From the NCBI RefSeq assembly GCF_040112705.1, contig NZ_CP157804.1, forward strand, positions 64,501-128,500: 64,000 nucleotides of DNA. The letters run 5' to 3'. Position 1 is the stretch's first letter. Each line of letters starts with the position of its first letter. The stretch comes from Flagellimonas sp. MMG031. GTDB lineage: Bacteria > Bacteroidota > Bacteroidia > Flavobacteriales > Flavobacteriaceae. Positions 17,923 through 25,873 of this stretch are shown piece after piece. The position numbers and the translations under genes were made by a program. The notes beneath the pieces are model-generated. The model saw only the letters and a program-made list of their open reading frames with translations, made no database searches and had not been told where the DNA came from.

Positions 17923-17947
17923 ATCGTTTAGTTGAACTTTAGTAACG
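17923..17947 (-). repeat. Cassette-end motif, copy f (after the SDR gene)
   Basis: The minus strand reads CTAAAGTTCAACTAAACGAT, 32 bp past the stop of the SDR gene. Just beyond it lies a small inverted repeat GAGAAT-GTGAT-ATTCTC. Between the motif and the SDR stop is GTGCCACAACAACGTGTATA, part of which recurs in inverted order near 20560. Confidence 0.55.
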
Positions 17948-17979
17948 CTATTGCTTATACACGTTGTTGTGGCACGTTT

Positions 17980-18813
17980 TTATTCGTACACAGCTTGTTC
18001 AGCAATTTCTCGGTTATTTTCTAAATCCGATTTAACGCTGTCCAATTTCATTCCGATTGTCATAAGTGGAACCTTTCCAAGAGGTAACCTAAGTGTGGGG
18101 TTTTCAGAATAAACCAAGTCAATAATTGCTTTTGACGCTTTTACAGGATGTCCTTCTTGTTTTCCATCAACTCCTTTCAGTTTGGTTCTAAACGCTCCTG
18201 CCGTATTCGAATAATCATCAATTACTTTTTCGGCTTCTCCAAGTCTGTTTCCAGCAAAATTTGTTCTGAATGGTCCTGGTTCAACTATCAAAACCTTTAT
18301 TCCAAGGGGCTCCACTTCTTGTGACAAAGCTTCGCTAAAACCTTCCAATGCAAATTTACTCGCGTTGTAAATTCCGAAACCTGCAAACGCCTTAATTCCA
18401 CCATGTGACGAAATCTGTATTATGTGTCCGTTTTTCTCATTTCGCATATGCGAAAGAATTGTCTGTGTCAATTTCAACGTTCCGAAAAAATTTGCTTCAA
18501 AAACCTTTCGGGCTTCTCCCATTGACGTTTCTTCAATTGCACCTACAAATCCAACACCAGCATTATTGACCAAAACGTCAATTCTTTCGAATTTCGAGAT
18601 TAATTTTTCTACATTTCTTTCGATACTTTGTTCATCGATAATGTCTAAAAGTACTGAAAACGCTCTATTGGAATATTTCTCGTTGAATTCGTCAACTTGG
18701 GATTGCTTGCGAAACGTGCCGATGACGAAGTCGCCTTTTTCAATTACGGATTTGGCAAGTGCTTTACCCAAACCGCTCGATATACCTGTGATTAACCAAA
18801 TCTTGCTTTTCAT
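17980..18813 (-). CDS. Short-chain dehydrogenase/reductase (SDR)
   Basis: The protein has 277 residues from ATG 18813. Starting earlier at 18894 would add 27 residues without family likeness and would overlap the DoxX gene, so I reject it. Classical SDR motifs are present: TGISSGLG (cofactor loop), NNAG, the catalytic Ser in IISSHGG and Tyr/Lys in YNASK. NADP(H) use is likely but not shown. The gene starts 5 bp after the DoxX stop in a minus-strand unit of peroxiredoxin, DoxX and SDR. Confidence 0.93.
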   Translation of the reverse strand: MKSKIWLITGISSGLGKALAKSVIEKGDFVIGTFRKQSQVDEFNEKYSNRAFSVLLDIIDEQSIERNVEKLISKFERIDVLVNNAGVGFVGAIEETSMGEARKVFEANFFGTLKLTQTILSHMRNEKNGHIIQISSHGGIKAFAGFGIYNASKFALEGFSEALSQEVEPLGIKVLIVEPGPFRTNFAGNRLGEAEKVIDDYSNTAGAFRTKLKGVDGKQEGHPVKASKAIIDLVYSENPTLRLPLGKVPLMTIGMKLDSVKSDLENNREIAEQAVYE

Positions 18814-18818
18814 AACTC

Positions 18819-19193
18819 TTAATTTATAAGTGAGTATAATTTTTCTTTTTGGAAATAGCTTGCTATCAAAAATAGTATGGTCGGTAGCAACCAAATGCCG
18901 TTGCCAACAAAGTCATGTGCAACGTGAAAAGCAGCTATATTGAAAATTACAGGAAGTAGTATTAACCAACCCACAATTTTTGTTTTTTGGATAGCTAATA
19001 AAATTCCACCAATAATTTCGGCAATGGCAACAACTACAAATAGGTATGTTGAAAACATTGTTCCTATAAATTGCTGAGCAGTAGGGTCAGTTGGTGGTTC
19101 TACAGGAATAAAACCAAGAAACTTGTTAAGTCCAAAAACGACCATTAAAACTGCCAGCAGCCAATTTGAGATGTTTTGAATTGAGTTTTTCAT
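18819..19193 (-). CDS. DoxX family membrane protein
   Basis: The protein has 124 residues with four membrane helices (NWLLAVLMVVFGLNKFLGF, YLFVVVAIAEIIGGILLAI, IVGWLILLPVIFNIAAFHVA and IWLLPTILFLIASYF). The conserved FGLNKFLGF and AEIIGGILL segments fit DoxX. It overlaps the upstream peroxiredoxin by 4 bp (ATGA-type junction) and is followed by the SDR, so the three are one transcript. Confidence 0.88.
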   Translation of the reverse strand: MKNSIQNISNWLLAVLMVVFGLNKFLGFIPVEPPTDPTAQQFIGTMFSTYLFVVVAIAEIIGGILLAIQKTKIVGWLILLPVIFNIAAFHVAHDFVGNGIWLLPTILFLIASYFQKEKLYSLIN

Positions 19194-19858
19194 TTTGACA
19201 CATTTTTTAAATGGTTAATTATTTCAGAAGCCTCAACACGGTTTCTGTAATCGCCACCTAATGATTTTGCGAAAGAAACGGTTGAATCCTTTTCGATGAC
19301 GAATACCGCAGGTATTGGCAATTCTCTTGAATCGTCCGAATAGTGAGCGTCAAAATCAAACCCGAGTTCAGTCATGGTATTTACTGGTGCATCGGCATTT
19401 TTGAATACGGTTGTATATTGTCTTGCCACCATATTACCATTGTCGCTCAAAACCTCAAAGTTGAGTTCATTTTTTTCTTTTACGTTTAGAGATTCATCTG
19501 GCGTTTGTGACGATATTGCAACTAATTCTGCTCCTAAATCGTGAATCTCGTCCAACGACTTTTGATAATGTGATAATTGCAAATTGCAGTAAGGACACCA
19601 CGAGCCTCTGTAGAAGGTAAGGACGACTTTTTCTTTTTTTAGCAACTCTGAAAGTCTTACGGTTTTGTCTTTGGCATTTGTAAGAGAAAAATCGGGTGCT
19701 TTCTCGCCCTCTTGCAATTTCAGAATGGAATTGTGGTTTACTTGAAGACTTTCTGCATCGTTGTCAAATATTGCGAGTGCCTCTTTTGGAAGCATATTTC
19801 CTAAATTATCTCGCAAGTCTTTTAAGTTTTCTTGATAGGATTTTTTTTCTGTGTTCAT
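19190..19858 (-). CDS. AhpC/TSA peroxiredoxin-like protein
   Basis: The protein has 222 residues with a thioredoxin fold: FSLTNAKDKTVRLSELL, then VVLTFYRGSWCPYCNLQLSHY with a WCPYC active site. It resembles the redoxin-domain peroxiredoxin-like group that uses a CxxC, rather than classical 2-Cys Prx. Its likely role is reduction of peroxides or thiols in the cytoplasm, as there is no signal peptide. It is the first gene of the unit with DoxX and SDR. The divergence from other SDR/DoxX pairs cannot be judged here. Confidence 0.9.
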   Translation of the reverse strand: MNTEKKSYQENLKDLRDNLGNMLPKEALAIFDNDAESLQVNHNSILKLQEGEKAPDFSLTNAKDKTVRLSELLKKEKVVLTFYRGSWCPYCNLQLSHYQKSLDEIHDLGAELVAISSQTPDESLNVKEKNELNFEVLSDNGNMVARQYTTVFKNADAPVNTMTELGFDFDAHYSDDSRELPIPAVFVIEKDSTVSFAKSLGGDYRNRVEASEIINHLKNVSK

Positions 19859-19957
19859 TTTAATTTGTTTTTTGTGAAGTCAAAATCGACACTACAAAGG
19901 TGTGGCAATGTGCCAGCTTCAAAAATGAACTGGATTAGGAAATAGTCTTGAAGTAGA

Positions 19958-20545
19958 TTAAGATTTTGAAGCGAGGTCTCTCCTTATCTTAGAAAGAAAT
20001 TCGGGTGTAAAGCCTAAATATGAAGCGATCACTTTTTGCGGTACACGCTTAATCATATTTGGATAGCGATTGAGTAATTCCAAGTAGCGTTCTTCTGCTG
20101 TTAAGCTCAAATTGGATAATGCACGCTTTCTTGAAAAAGCAAATGCTCTCTCCGTTGTAATTCTAAAATATTCGCTCAAGGCGTGGATTTCTTTGCAAAG
20201 TCCTTCTATATCGTCATAGGTCATTTGAAGTATGGTTGAATCTTCTAAAGCTTCTACAAAAAGGGTTGCGGGTGTCTGTGTTATGTAGCTGTAAAAATCA
20301 CTTACAAACCAATCCTCAAGTGCAATTTGAACGGTGTGTTCTTTGCCTTCGTCATCTATAATATAAGAACGAAATGCTCCTTTCACAACGTAGTTTCGGT
20401 ATTGACAAACGTAATTCGGTTGGTCAATAAACTGTCGTTTTTTGACTTTCGTAGTTCGGATTATGCCAATAAATTTTTCCGTTTCCTCTTTGGTAAGAGT
20501 AACGTGTTTACCAATGTTTTCTAATATGCCTTCGTATTGTTTCAA
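19958..20545 (-). CDS. Crp/Fnr-family transcriptional regulator
   Basis: The protein has 195 residues. The cyclic-nucleotide-binding-like barrel covers residues 1-120 (VVKGAFRSYIIDDEGKEHTV, ALEDWFVSDFYSYI). The C-terminal winged helix reads VPQKVIASYLGFTPEFLSKIR. No Fnr cysteine cluster is seen. It lies 99 bp upstream of the peroxiredoxin in the same direction and is a plausible regulator of that redox unit. Confidence 0.9.
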   Translation of the reverse strand: MKQYEGILENIGKHVTLTKEETEKFIGIIRTTKVKKRQFIDQPNYVCQYRNYVVKGAFRSYIIDDEGKEHTVQIALEDWFVSDFYSYITQTPATLFVEALEDSTILQMTYDDIEGLCKEIHALSEYFRITTERAFAFSRKRALSNLSLTAEERYLELLNRYPNMIKRVPQKVIASYLGFTPEFLSKIRRDLASKS

Positions 20546-20632
20546 TGTTTTTTCAAATGTGCCACAACTTGTTTATATAAACACAAAATACATCTATATA
20601 CATCAAAAATGGAATTAAATCGATGTATTTGA

Positions 20633-21241
20633 TTATCTTCTATATGATCCCAACTTTCCCGAAAGCCCCCTATGCCTTAAATACTTGTAATAAGTGGCCT
20701 TGGAAATGCTCAATCGTTCACATATTTCGGTGACGGTCAACACGCCGTCATTGAAATACTCCTCACAAAGTACAGCTTTTTGTTGATTTTTCTTACTTAA
20801 CCCCTTTGGAGCTCCCAAAATCTTCCCTCTTCTTCTTGCTGATTCCAAGCCAGCTTTGGTCCGTTCTATGATGATATCCCTTCCCAATTGTGCCAAGGCT
20901 GCAAATATGTTGATGATGAATTCCGAATGTGAAGACTTCTCCGTAGTATCTATGAAAGGTTCTGTGATACTCCTGAAACGAACTCCCTTTCCCTTTAACT
21001 TTGTAATAAGCTTGGTAAAATGAATCAGGCTTCTGGCCAGTCTGTCCAATTTTCATACAACGATTGTATCACCCTCTCTAACATATCTCAAAAGCTTGCT
21101 TAAACTCTTTCGTTCTTCCCTGGTACTCGATACTTTATCCGTGTAAATGTTCTTTTGTGGAATCCCTTCTTTGAGCAGTGCATCCAACTGAAGATCCAAC
21201 CTTTGTTCCATGGCACTCACCCGCGCATATCCAAAAACCAT
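20633..21241 (-). pseudogene. Serine recombinase (resolvase/invertase), interrupted by TGA
   Basis: The N-terminal catalytic part (YARVSAMEQRLDLQLDALL, with the catalytic Ser in YARVS) is open from 21241 to an in-frame TGA at 21053-21055. The frame then continues without shift as KLDRLARSLIHF and ends in a helix-turn-helix (TVTEICERLSISKATYYKYL). Relatives have Trp at the stop position (VVWKLDRL), so a single TGG to TGA change explains it. The whole would be about 202 residues, normal for a small resolvase. It is probably the remnant of a transposon or inversion system. Confidence 0.9.
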
Positions 21242-21242
21242 A

Positions 21243-21264
21243 ACCTGAAAGTTTAAATAAACGG
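21243..21264 (-). repeat. Cassette-like motif next to the resolvase start, opposite orientation
   Basis: The plus strand reads GAAAGTTTAAATAAACGGT, so this copy is inverted relative to copies a-f. A diverged copy in the original orientation (ATGAACTTTAAC) follows at 21297-21308, making an inverted pair. Confidence 0.4.
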
Positions 21265-21660
21265 TAGAATGTAAACTATTTATTTAGTACGGTGAAATGA
21301 ACTTTAACAAACCAGCGGACTCGTTTTGCACTGAAAGTTCAATAAAACGGTGGTTAAAAAAACCTCTCATAAATCAGAAATCGATATAATGGCGAACGCA
21401 ACGCAGTGGAGTGCTGCAAGCCCCAAATCTTGCCAAACTAACCTTACTGAGCGAGGCAATTTTATCTATTAATCCGGTATACTCTTCTCATCATTCGAAG
21501 TGATCCAATGGTCTGTTGCCTCAATTTTATATCGTTCCAATCTCCATTCCGTTATTTTAAGCTTTAGATTGCTTTTCCATAGGTGCGATTTTGTTTTTTA
21601 GTGAATTTGCGCCAATTTTTTCGTCAAAAATTTCCAGTGTTTACTGGGCCTGCCAAAGGA

Positions 21661-21692
21661 TTTACTGTAGATTTCGGAAAAGTCTACTGTAG
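21661..21692. repeat. Spaced direct repeat YTACTGTAG, 22 bp apart
   Basis: TTTACTGTAG (21661-21670) and TCTACTGTAG (21683-21692) are 22 bp apart, about two helical turns, as for a protein bound on one face of the DNA. Confidence 0.45.
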
Positions 21693-21768
21693 CCCCTGAT
21701 TTTGTGCAGGATTTCAAAATTTGTTCAATTGACTGGTTTTCAACTTGTTGAAGACCCGAAAACAACCG

Positions 21769-21790
21769 TGATGGCGCAATTTGCGCATCA
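21769..21790. repeat. Palindrome TGATGGCGCAA/TTGCGCATCA
   Basis: The arms TGATG-GCGCAA and TTGCGC-ATCA form an almost perfect inverted repeat of 22 bp. It lies 17 bp from a second palindrome. Confidence 0.6.
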
Positions 21791-21807
21791 CCCTCTTGCT
21801 ATTCGTT

Positions 21808-21827
21808 TTTTCACGCGAGCGTGAAAA
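21808..21827. repeat. Palindrome TTTTCACGC-GA-GCGTGAAAA
   Basis: A perfect 9-bp inverted repeat with a two-base centre. With the preceding palindrome it forms a compact pair. It could be an operator, a recombinase site or part of an oriT. Confidence 0.65.
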
Positions 21828-22057
21828 CCCAAATACCTTTCTTTGGTGTATAGAGTATCAATTAACTAAGTGGTTGTTGTTTCCTTAGAGCAGTTAACTG
21901 AACTTGTCTTTCCGAACAGGGCAAAAAACCGATAGGAACCAAGCGCAAAAGTTGAAGGTAAGGACTTGTAACAAAATATATGATGTACGGTTATGAATAA
22001 TTCTTTTAGACCAAATGATTTTTAAAACTACAAAGTGATTCGACTTGAATTTGAAAA

Positions 22058-23392
22058 TTAAAAATTTATTACACTATCCAATGCCTCATCAGCTTCCTTA
22101 TGGATAAAATTCGCTTGATAGTTCAAAGTAGTTTTTAAATCGCTGTGGCGATAGAGTTTTTGAAGCATTAAGGGATGAATCTTGTCTCCGGCAATATTCC
22201 CAAAAGTGTGACGTGCAATATGATTTGAAAGGGGTTTGTCTATTTCGCAAAGTCTAGCGATTCTTCGAAGGTATTTATTGAAAAGCTTTGTAGCATTTCT
22301 TGTTTTTACAAAAACCGCTTTGGTGTCTTTGGGATTGACATCCTTTAGAAAGGGAAACACATAGCCATTATTCAATTCTTTGTCATTCGTATATAAATTC
22401 AAAATGGCCTGCGCTTTATATGGGATTTTTAAACTTACCGGTTTAGAGTTCTTGTTCATTACATAGAACAAGCGATTATCTTTGAAATCACTCCATTTAA
22501 TCTGCACAACATCTGAAATACGTATTCCGGCAAAATAAAAAGACATTAACCATACATTTCGGGTGTGCCAAATAGAAGTTCCTGGTTCTAATTCCAATTG
22601 TTCGATGCTTTCAACTTCTTTGATCGTAAGACCGATTTTATGACCTGAGCCAATCCTTATTTTTTCCTTGTCACCAGCAAAGGGGTAATATTTAGATGGA
22701 ACTATGTCGTCTCTTATAGCCACGTTGAACAAAGTACGGATGAAGATAAGTTGATTGGTTATGGTTCGTTCTTTATGCCCTAAATAAATAGTACAAAAAT
22801 TCTTGAACCTTTCAAGAAAACGTTCATTGATATCTTGAAATCTAAGTAACGGTTTGTTTTTGAAATAAAGTACCGAATCATAAAAGTCGGTTTCCGATTT
22901 GCGTCCATCACTTATGCGTTTTTTTCTCCGTCTTTTGATACCCTCAATGATTTCATCTTTCTTCAAGGAACGTTTAAGGTTTAAAAATTCATCGATATTG
23001 AAAAGAATTGACATTTCAGCCTTGGCAACAGAAATGGTTCCCCTATCGTATTTATCCTTTATACGTTCAGCAGCTAGCACAAAAAAAGGTTTTTCCCCTT
23101 CCACTCCTTTCAACTTTTGCAGGGCTTGTTTTGGAGTTAGGCTTTCTTTCTTCAAATCAAAATAAATATCATTGGCCTCTATCAACTTTTTCATAAGAAA
23201 GTTGTTCAACTTTTTATAATTGGGATGTGACCTTTTGACCGTAGAAGCAGTTTTATCCCAATCTTTTTCAAGAATATACTGGCCCAAAAACCGATAACTT
23301 GTTCTGTAATTATCGCTTACTCGCAATGCAAGTGGTGCTGAACCGTCCTTTCTTTCCTTATTTTTCCGCCGAACAATCTTAATACTGGCCAT
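22058..23392 (-). CDS. Tyrosine recombinase/integrase of the element
   Basis: The protein has 444 residues in three parts. An N-terminal arm-binding domain (VRRKNKERKDGSAPLALRVS) is followed by a SAM-like core-binding domain (about 100-215) and a C-terminal catalytic domain. Catalytic residues are visible: Arg in GIRISDVVQIKW, HxxR in NHIARHTFGN, His in YRHSDLKTTLNY and the Tyr nucleophile at the end of that motif. It starts 49 bp from the right candidate arm site and lies 175 bp inside attR. It should catalyse integration into and excision from the initiator tRNA gene. No excisionase gene was recognised. Confidence 0.95.
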   Translation of the reverse strand: MASIKIVRRKNKERKDGSAPLALRVSDNYRTSYRFLGQYILEKDWDKTASTVKRSHPNYKKLNNFLMKKLIEANDIYFDLKKESLTPKQALQKLKGVEGEKPFFVLAAERIKDKYDRGTISVAKAEMSILFNIDEFLNLKRSLKKDEIIEGIKRRRKKRISDGRKSETDFYDSVLYFKNKPLLRFQDINERFLERFKNFCTIYLGHKERTITNQLIFIRTLFNVAIRDDIVPSKYYPFAGDKEKIRIGSGHKIGLTIKEVESIEQLELEPGTSIWHTRNVWLMSFYFAGIRISDVVQIKWSDFKDNRLFYVMNKNSKPVSLKIPYKAQAILNLYTNDKELNNGYVFPFLKDVNPKDTKAVFVKTRNATKLFNKYLRRIARLCEIDKPLSNHIARHTFGNIAGDKIHPLMLQKLYRHSDLKTTLNYQANFIHKEADEALDSVINF

Positions 23393-23441
23393 AACTATCC
23401 TCTTTAATCCTTAATAAATGTACAACTTTAAACAAAAAAAG

Positions 23442-23463
23442 GGGTACAGAATAGGTACAGAAT
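23442..23463 (+). repeat. Right candidate integrase arm site (22 bp, two GGTACAGAAT units)
   Basis: It is identical to 10373-10394 and in the same orientation, 103 bp inside attR and 49 bp upstream of the integrase start. It could also let the integrase control its own promoter. Confidence 0.6.
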
Positions 23464-23566
23464 AAATTGATTTTAAATGGAATTATTCGGTATTATTTAA
23501 CATTTAAAAAAATATAATTAATTAATTTTCAATTATTTAAATATTTATTGATGTATAAATTATGAA

Positions 23567-23612
23567 GCTCATAACCCGAAGGTCGCTGGTTCGAGTCCAG
23601 TCCCCGCTACTA
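23567..23612 (+). repeat. attR: right 46-bp copy, displaced 3' half of the initiator tRNA gene
   Basis: It is an exact copy of 10280-10325, from the anticodon loop to past the tRNA 3' end. It is preceded by unrelated AT-rich element DNA, so it is not a tRNA gene. Confidence 0.93.
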
Positions 23613-23613
23613 C

Positions 23614-23646
23614 AAAGCTCCTTGAAATTTCAAGGAGCTTTTTTTG
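23614..23646 (+). terminator. Original terminator of the initiator tRNA gene
   Basis: The stem AAAGCTCCTTGAAA / TTTCAAGGAGCTTT is followed by T-rich sequence. It lies directly after attR, so it would have followed the tRNA before integration. Confidence 0.85.
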
Positions 23647-23714
23647 TTTTGCACACAACCGATTCCCACTTCGATTTCGAATGACTTTCCCTAACCAGTT
23701 TCATTCCTAGCCAT

Positions 23715-23722
23715 TACCTTTG
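23715..23722 (+). promoter_or_regulatory. -7 promoter element of the MFS gene
   Basis: TACCTTTG matches TAnnTTTG. The farthest-upstream possible start (TTG 23720) overlaps this element, so translation more likely begins at TTG 23741. Confidence 0.55.
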
Positions 23723-23740
23723 CCCCTTAATAAAACACGC

Positions 23741-24922
23741 TTGAAGAACACTACGCAACCCACCAACAAAAAAGCCCTGTTATCACTTGCTATCGGTGGC
23801 TTTGGCATAGGCCTTACCGAGTTCGTTATTATGGGGATTCTACCCAATATTGCCGATTCCTTGGACATATCCATCCCCAAAGCAGGTCATTTTATCGCTA
23901 TCTATGCCCTTGGAGTGGTGATTGGGGGACCGTTCATGGCACGGATCACCACCCATTTAAATCCGAAAAAGACATTGTTGTTCTTGATGCTATGGTTCAC
24001 CGTGTTCAATACCTTATCGGCCTTCTCGGGCAACTATTGGGTAATGATGCTGTTCCGATTTTTATCGGGCATGCCCCATGGGGCGTTTTTTGGTATTGGT
24101 GCCGTGGTGTCGGGCTATTTGGCAAGGCCCGGAAAGGCGGCCCAAGCAATGGCCGTAATGTTCTCGGGCTTGACGGTTGCCAATATTTTAGGTGTGCCAT
24201 TGGGCACCTATATCGGCCAAGAAATCCATTGGAGCTACTCCTTTATATTGGTAGGATTTGCTGGAATCGCCACCTTATCCAGTCTTTATTTTTGGATGCC
24301 CAAAGAGAATCTGGAAAGTATTGATGATACTGAAGGCGCAAATCCCTCTCCCGGGTTGAAAAACAAAAAATTATGGGCACTTATCGCATTGACCACCATA
24401 GGGTCGGGAGGTTTCTTTGCCTGGTACAGTTACATTGCCCCGCTGGTTATTTCGGTGACCATATTGCCCGAATCCTACGTAGGGTATGTCATGATTGTAG
24501 CGGGCTGTGGTATGTTCTTGGGCAATTTTTTGGGCGCACGCATGGTAGAAATCTTTAATCCGGTCAGGTCGGTGGTCATCAGTATGCTTTCCATGACGAC
24601 CGTACTGATACTGAATTCCATTCTCGCGGAATATACCATTGCTGTATTTGTGCTGAGCTTTATTGTTGGCGTGATTACCTTTTCGATAACCGCACCCATT
24701 CAAATTGCTATTATCCGGGCGGCCAAAGGTGCCGAAAAACTGGGTTCCTCGATGAACCAAAGTGCCTTTAATATGGGCAATGCTTCCGGAGCCTATTTTG
24801 GAGGGTTGCCCATGGTTTTTGGCTTAGGGGTGAATTACTCCAGTGTGGTAGGAGGTTGTTTGGCGTTTATAGGGGCCTGTATCGGAATCTCGATACTCTA
24901 CACACAAAAAAGAAAAGCTTAG
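23741..24922 (+). CDS. MFS transporter, AraJ/arabinose-efflux-permease type
   Basis: This is an inner-membrane proton-driven exporter with twelve predicted helices in 393 residues. The start of helix 1 reads LLSLAIGGFGIGLTEFVIMG and the next loop carries LGVVIGGPFMARI, as in drug/sugar exporters of the AraJ/Cmx group. TTG 23741 is preferred because the promoter element lies over the earlier TTG. It is the first chromosomal gene after the element. The substrate is unknown. Confidence 0.9.
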   Translation: MKNTTQPTNKKALLSLAIGGFGIGLTEFVIMGILPNIADSLDISIPKAGHFIAIYALGVVIGGPFMARITTHLNPKKTLLFLMLWFTVFNTLSAFSGNYWVMMLFRFLSGMPHGAFFGIGAVVSGYLARPGKAAQAMAVMFSGLTVANILGVPLGTYIGQEIHWSYSFILVGFAGIATLSSLYFWMPKENLESIDDTEGANPSPGLKNKKLWALIALTTIGSGGFFAWYSYIAPLVISVTILPESYVGYVMIVAGCGMFLGNFLGARMVEIFNPVRSVVISMLSMTTVLILNSILAEYTIAVFVLSFIVGVITFSITAPIQIAIIRAAKGAEKLGSSMNQSAFNMGNASGAYFGGLPMVFGLGVNYSSVVGGCLAFIGACIGISILYTQKRKA

Positions 24923-24987
24923 ACAGCATGCACCACCGCTATCCCGCTTTTGTTTAGTAGTTTTACGACTATCAAACTTGTATTATT

Positions 24988-25818
24988 TTGAGAAGTTTCA
25001 TTTTTCTTTTACTAAGCCTTGGCCTTCTTGGTCAAGATGTTCCAACCATTAAAAAAAGCACGCATCAAAACACTTTTGATAACTTGGTGTTTGTTGATGA
25101 ATTCGAGGGGGATGGAAGGCCCGACCCTAGCAAATGGCACCATCAAGTGATACCCCCGAATAATGGAAGTTGGCACAATGATGAACTACAACATTATACC
25201 AACAGGGAAGAAAACTCCATTGTCAACAAAGGCACCCTCAAAATAAGGGCGCTTAAGGAACCTTATGCATATCAAGGAAGTCAAAAGAAATATACTTCGG
25301 CCCGGATGAACGCAAAATTTGCCTTTACGTATGGACGTGTGGAGGTACGGGCCAAATTACCCAGATCGGCCGGGACTTGGCCAGCCATTTGGACGCTGGG
25401 CGCCAATGTGGACGAAACCGGAAATTACTTCGATGACCAGTATGGCAGTGTGGGATGGCCACTTTCTGGAGAAATCGATATTATGGAGCAAACCGGTTGG
25501 GACAAAGACAGTACTATTTCCCATTTCCATTGGGGCGACTTGAACACAAAGGTCTACAAAGAAATTGGAGGAGAAACAAAAGTAGCGAATGCTTCTTCCG
25601 AATTCCATGTGTATGCCATGGAGTGGAGCAGTGAGAGCATCAAAACTTATGTGGACGATACGTTGGTATACGAATTGCCCAATTCCAATGACAAACCGTT
25701 CAACCATCCGCACTATTTGATTCTGAACATTGCCATGGGCGGTAACCTTGGTGGGGAAGTCCCAGCAGATTTTACCGAAGGGACCCTCGAAATCGATTAT
25801 GTGAGAATCTATCAGTAA
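24988..25818 (+). CDS. Glycoside hydrolase family 16 beta-glucanase (laminarinase-like)
   Basis: This secreted endo-beta-glucanase of 276 residues starts at a TTG codon. The signal sequence is FIFLLLSLGLLG. The catalytic signature GEIDIMEQTG holds the nucleophile and acid/base glutamates (ExDxxE). Typical GH16 features surround it: WHNDELQHYT, GRVEVRAKLPRSAGTWPAIW, and the C-terminal FNHPHYLILNIAMGGNLGG. The likely substrate is laminarin or a related beta-1,3-glucan, in keeping with marine algal polysaccharide use. It stands alone, not in a visible polysaccharide utilisation locus. Confidence 0.94.
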   Translation: MRSFIFLLLSLGLLGQDVPTIKKSTHQNTFDNLVFVDEFEGDGRPDPSKWHHQVIPPNNGSWHNDELQHYTNREENSIVNKGTLKIRALKEPYAYQGSQKKYTSARMNAKFAFTYGRVEVRAKLPRSAGTWPAIWTLGANVDETGNYFDDQYGSVGWPLSGEIDIMEQTGWDKDSTISHFHWGDLNTKVYKEIGGETKVANASSEFHVYAMEWSSESIKTYVDDTLVYELPNSNDKPFNHPHYLILNIAMGGNLGGEVPADFTEGTLEIDYVRIYQ

Positions 25819-25873
25819 CTAATCGGCATAGATTCATCATCTCTCGGGTAGACTAAGTAAAAAGTGGTGTCCT

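Larger units (their letters stand above)
17572..17979. other. 408-bp intergenic region with hairpin, decayed ORF and cassette motif
   Basis: It lies between convergent genes. It holds a 36-bp near-perfect palindrome, a possible decayed small ORF on the minus strand and cassette-end motif f, all listed separately. The first 110 bp show nothing recognisable. Confidence 0.5.
21242..22057. other. 816-bp non-coding region of the element, possible oriT/recombination region
   Basis: No convincing gene is found on either strand. The region holds an inverted form of the cassette motif next to the resolvase, a spaced direct repeat at 21661-21692 and two palindromes at 21769-21827, all listed separately. 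A long non-coding stretch with clustered palindromes between recombinase genes suits an origin of transfer or a directory of recombinase sites, but nothing proves it. Confidence 0.4.
23393..23740. other. Right junction region of the element
   Basis: It holds the right arm-site repeat, an AT-rich stretch (23464-23566), attR, the displaced chromosomal tRNA terminator and the MFS promoter. No gene is seen. Confidence 0.7.

Noticed and set aside
17980..18894. Longer SDR start at 18894
   Set aside because: It would add 27 residues without similarity and overlap the DoxX coding region; ATG 18813 gives the standard KIWLITG start.
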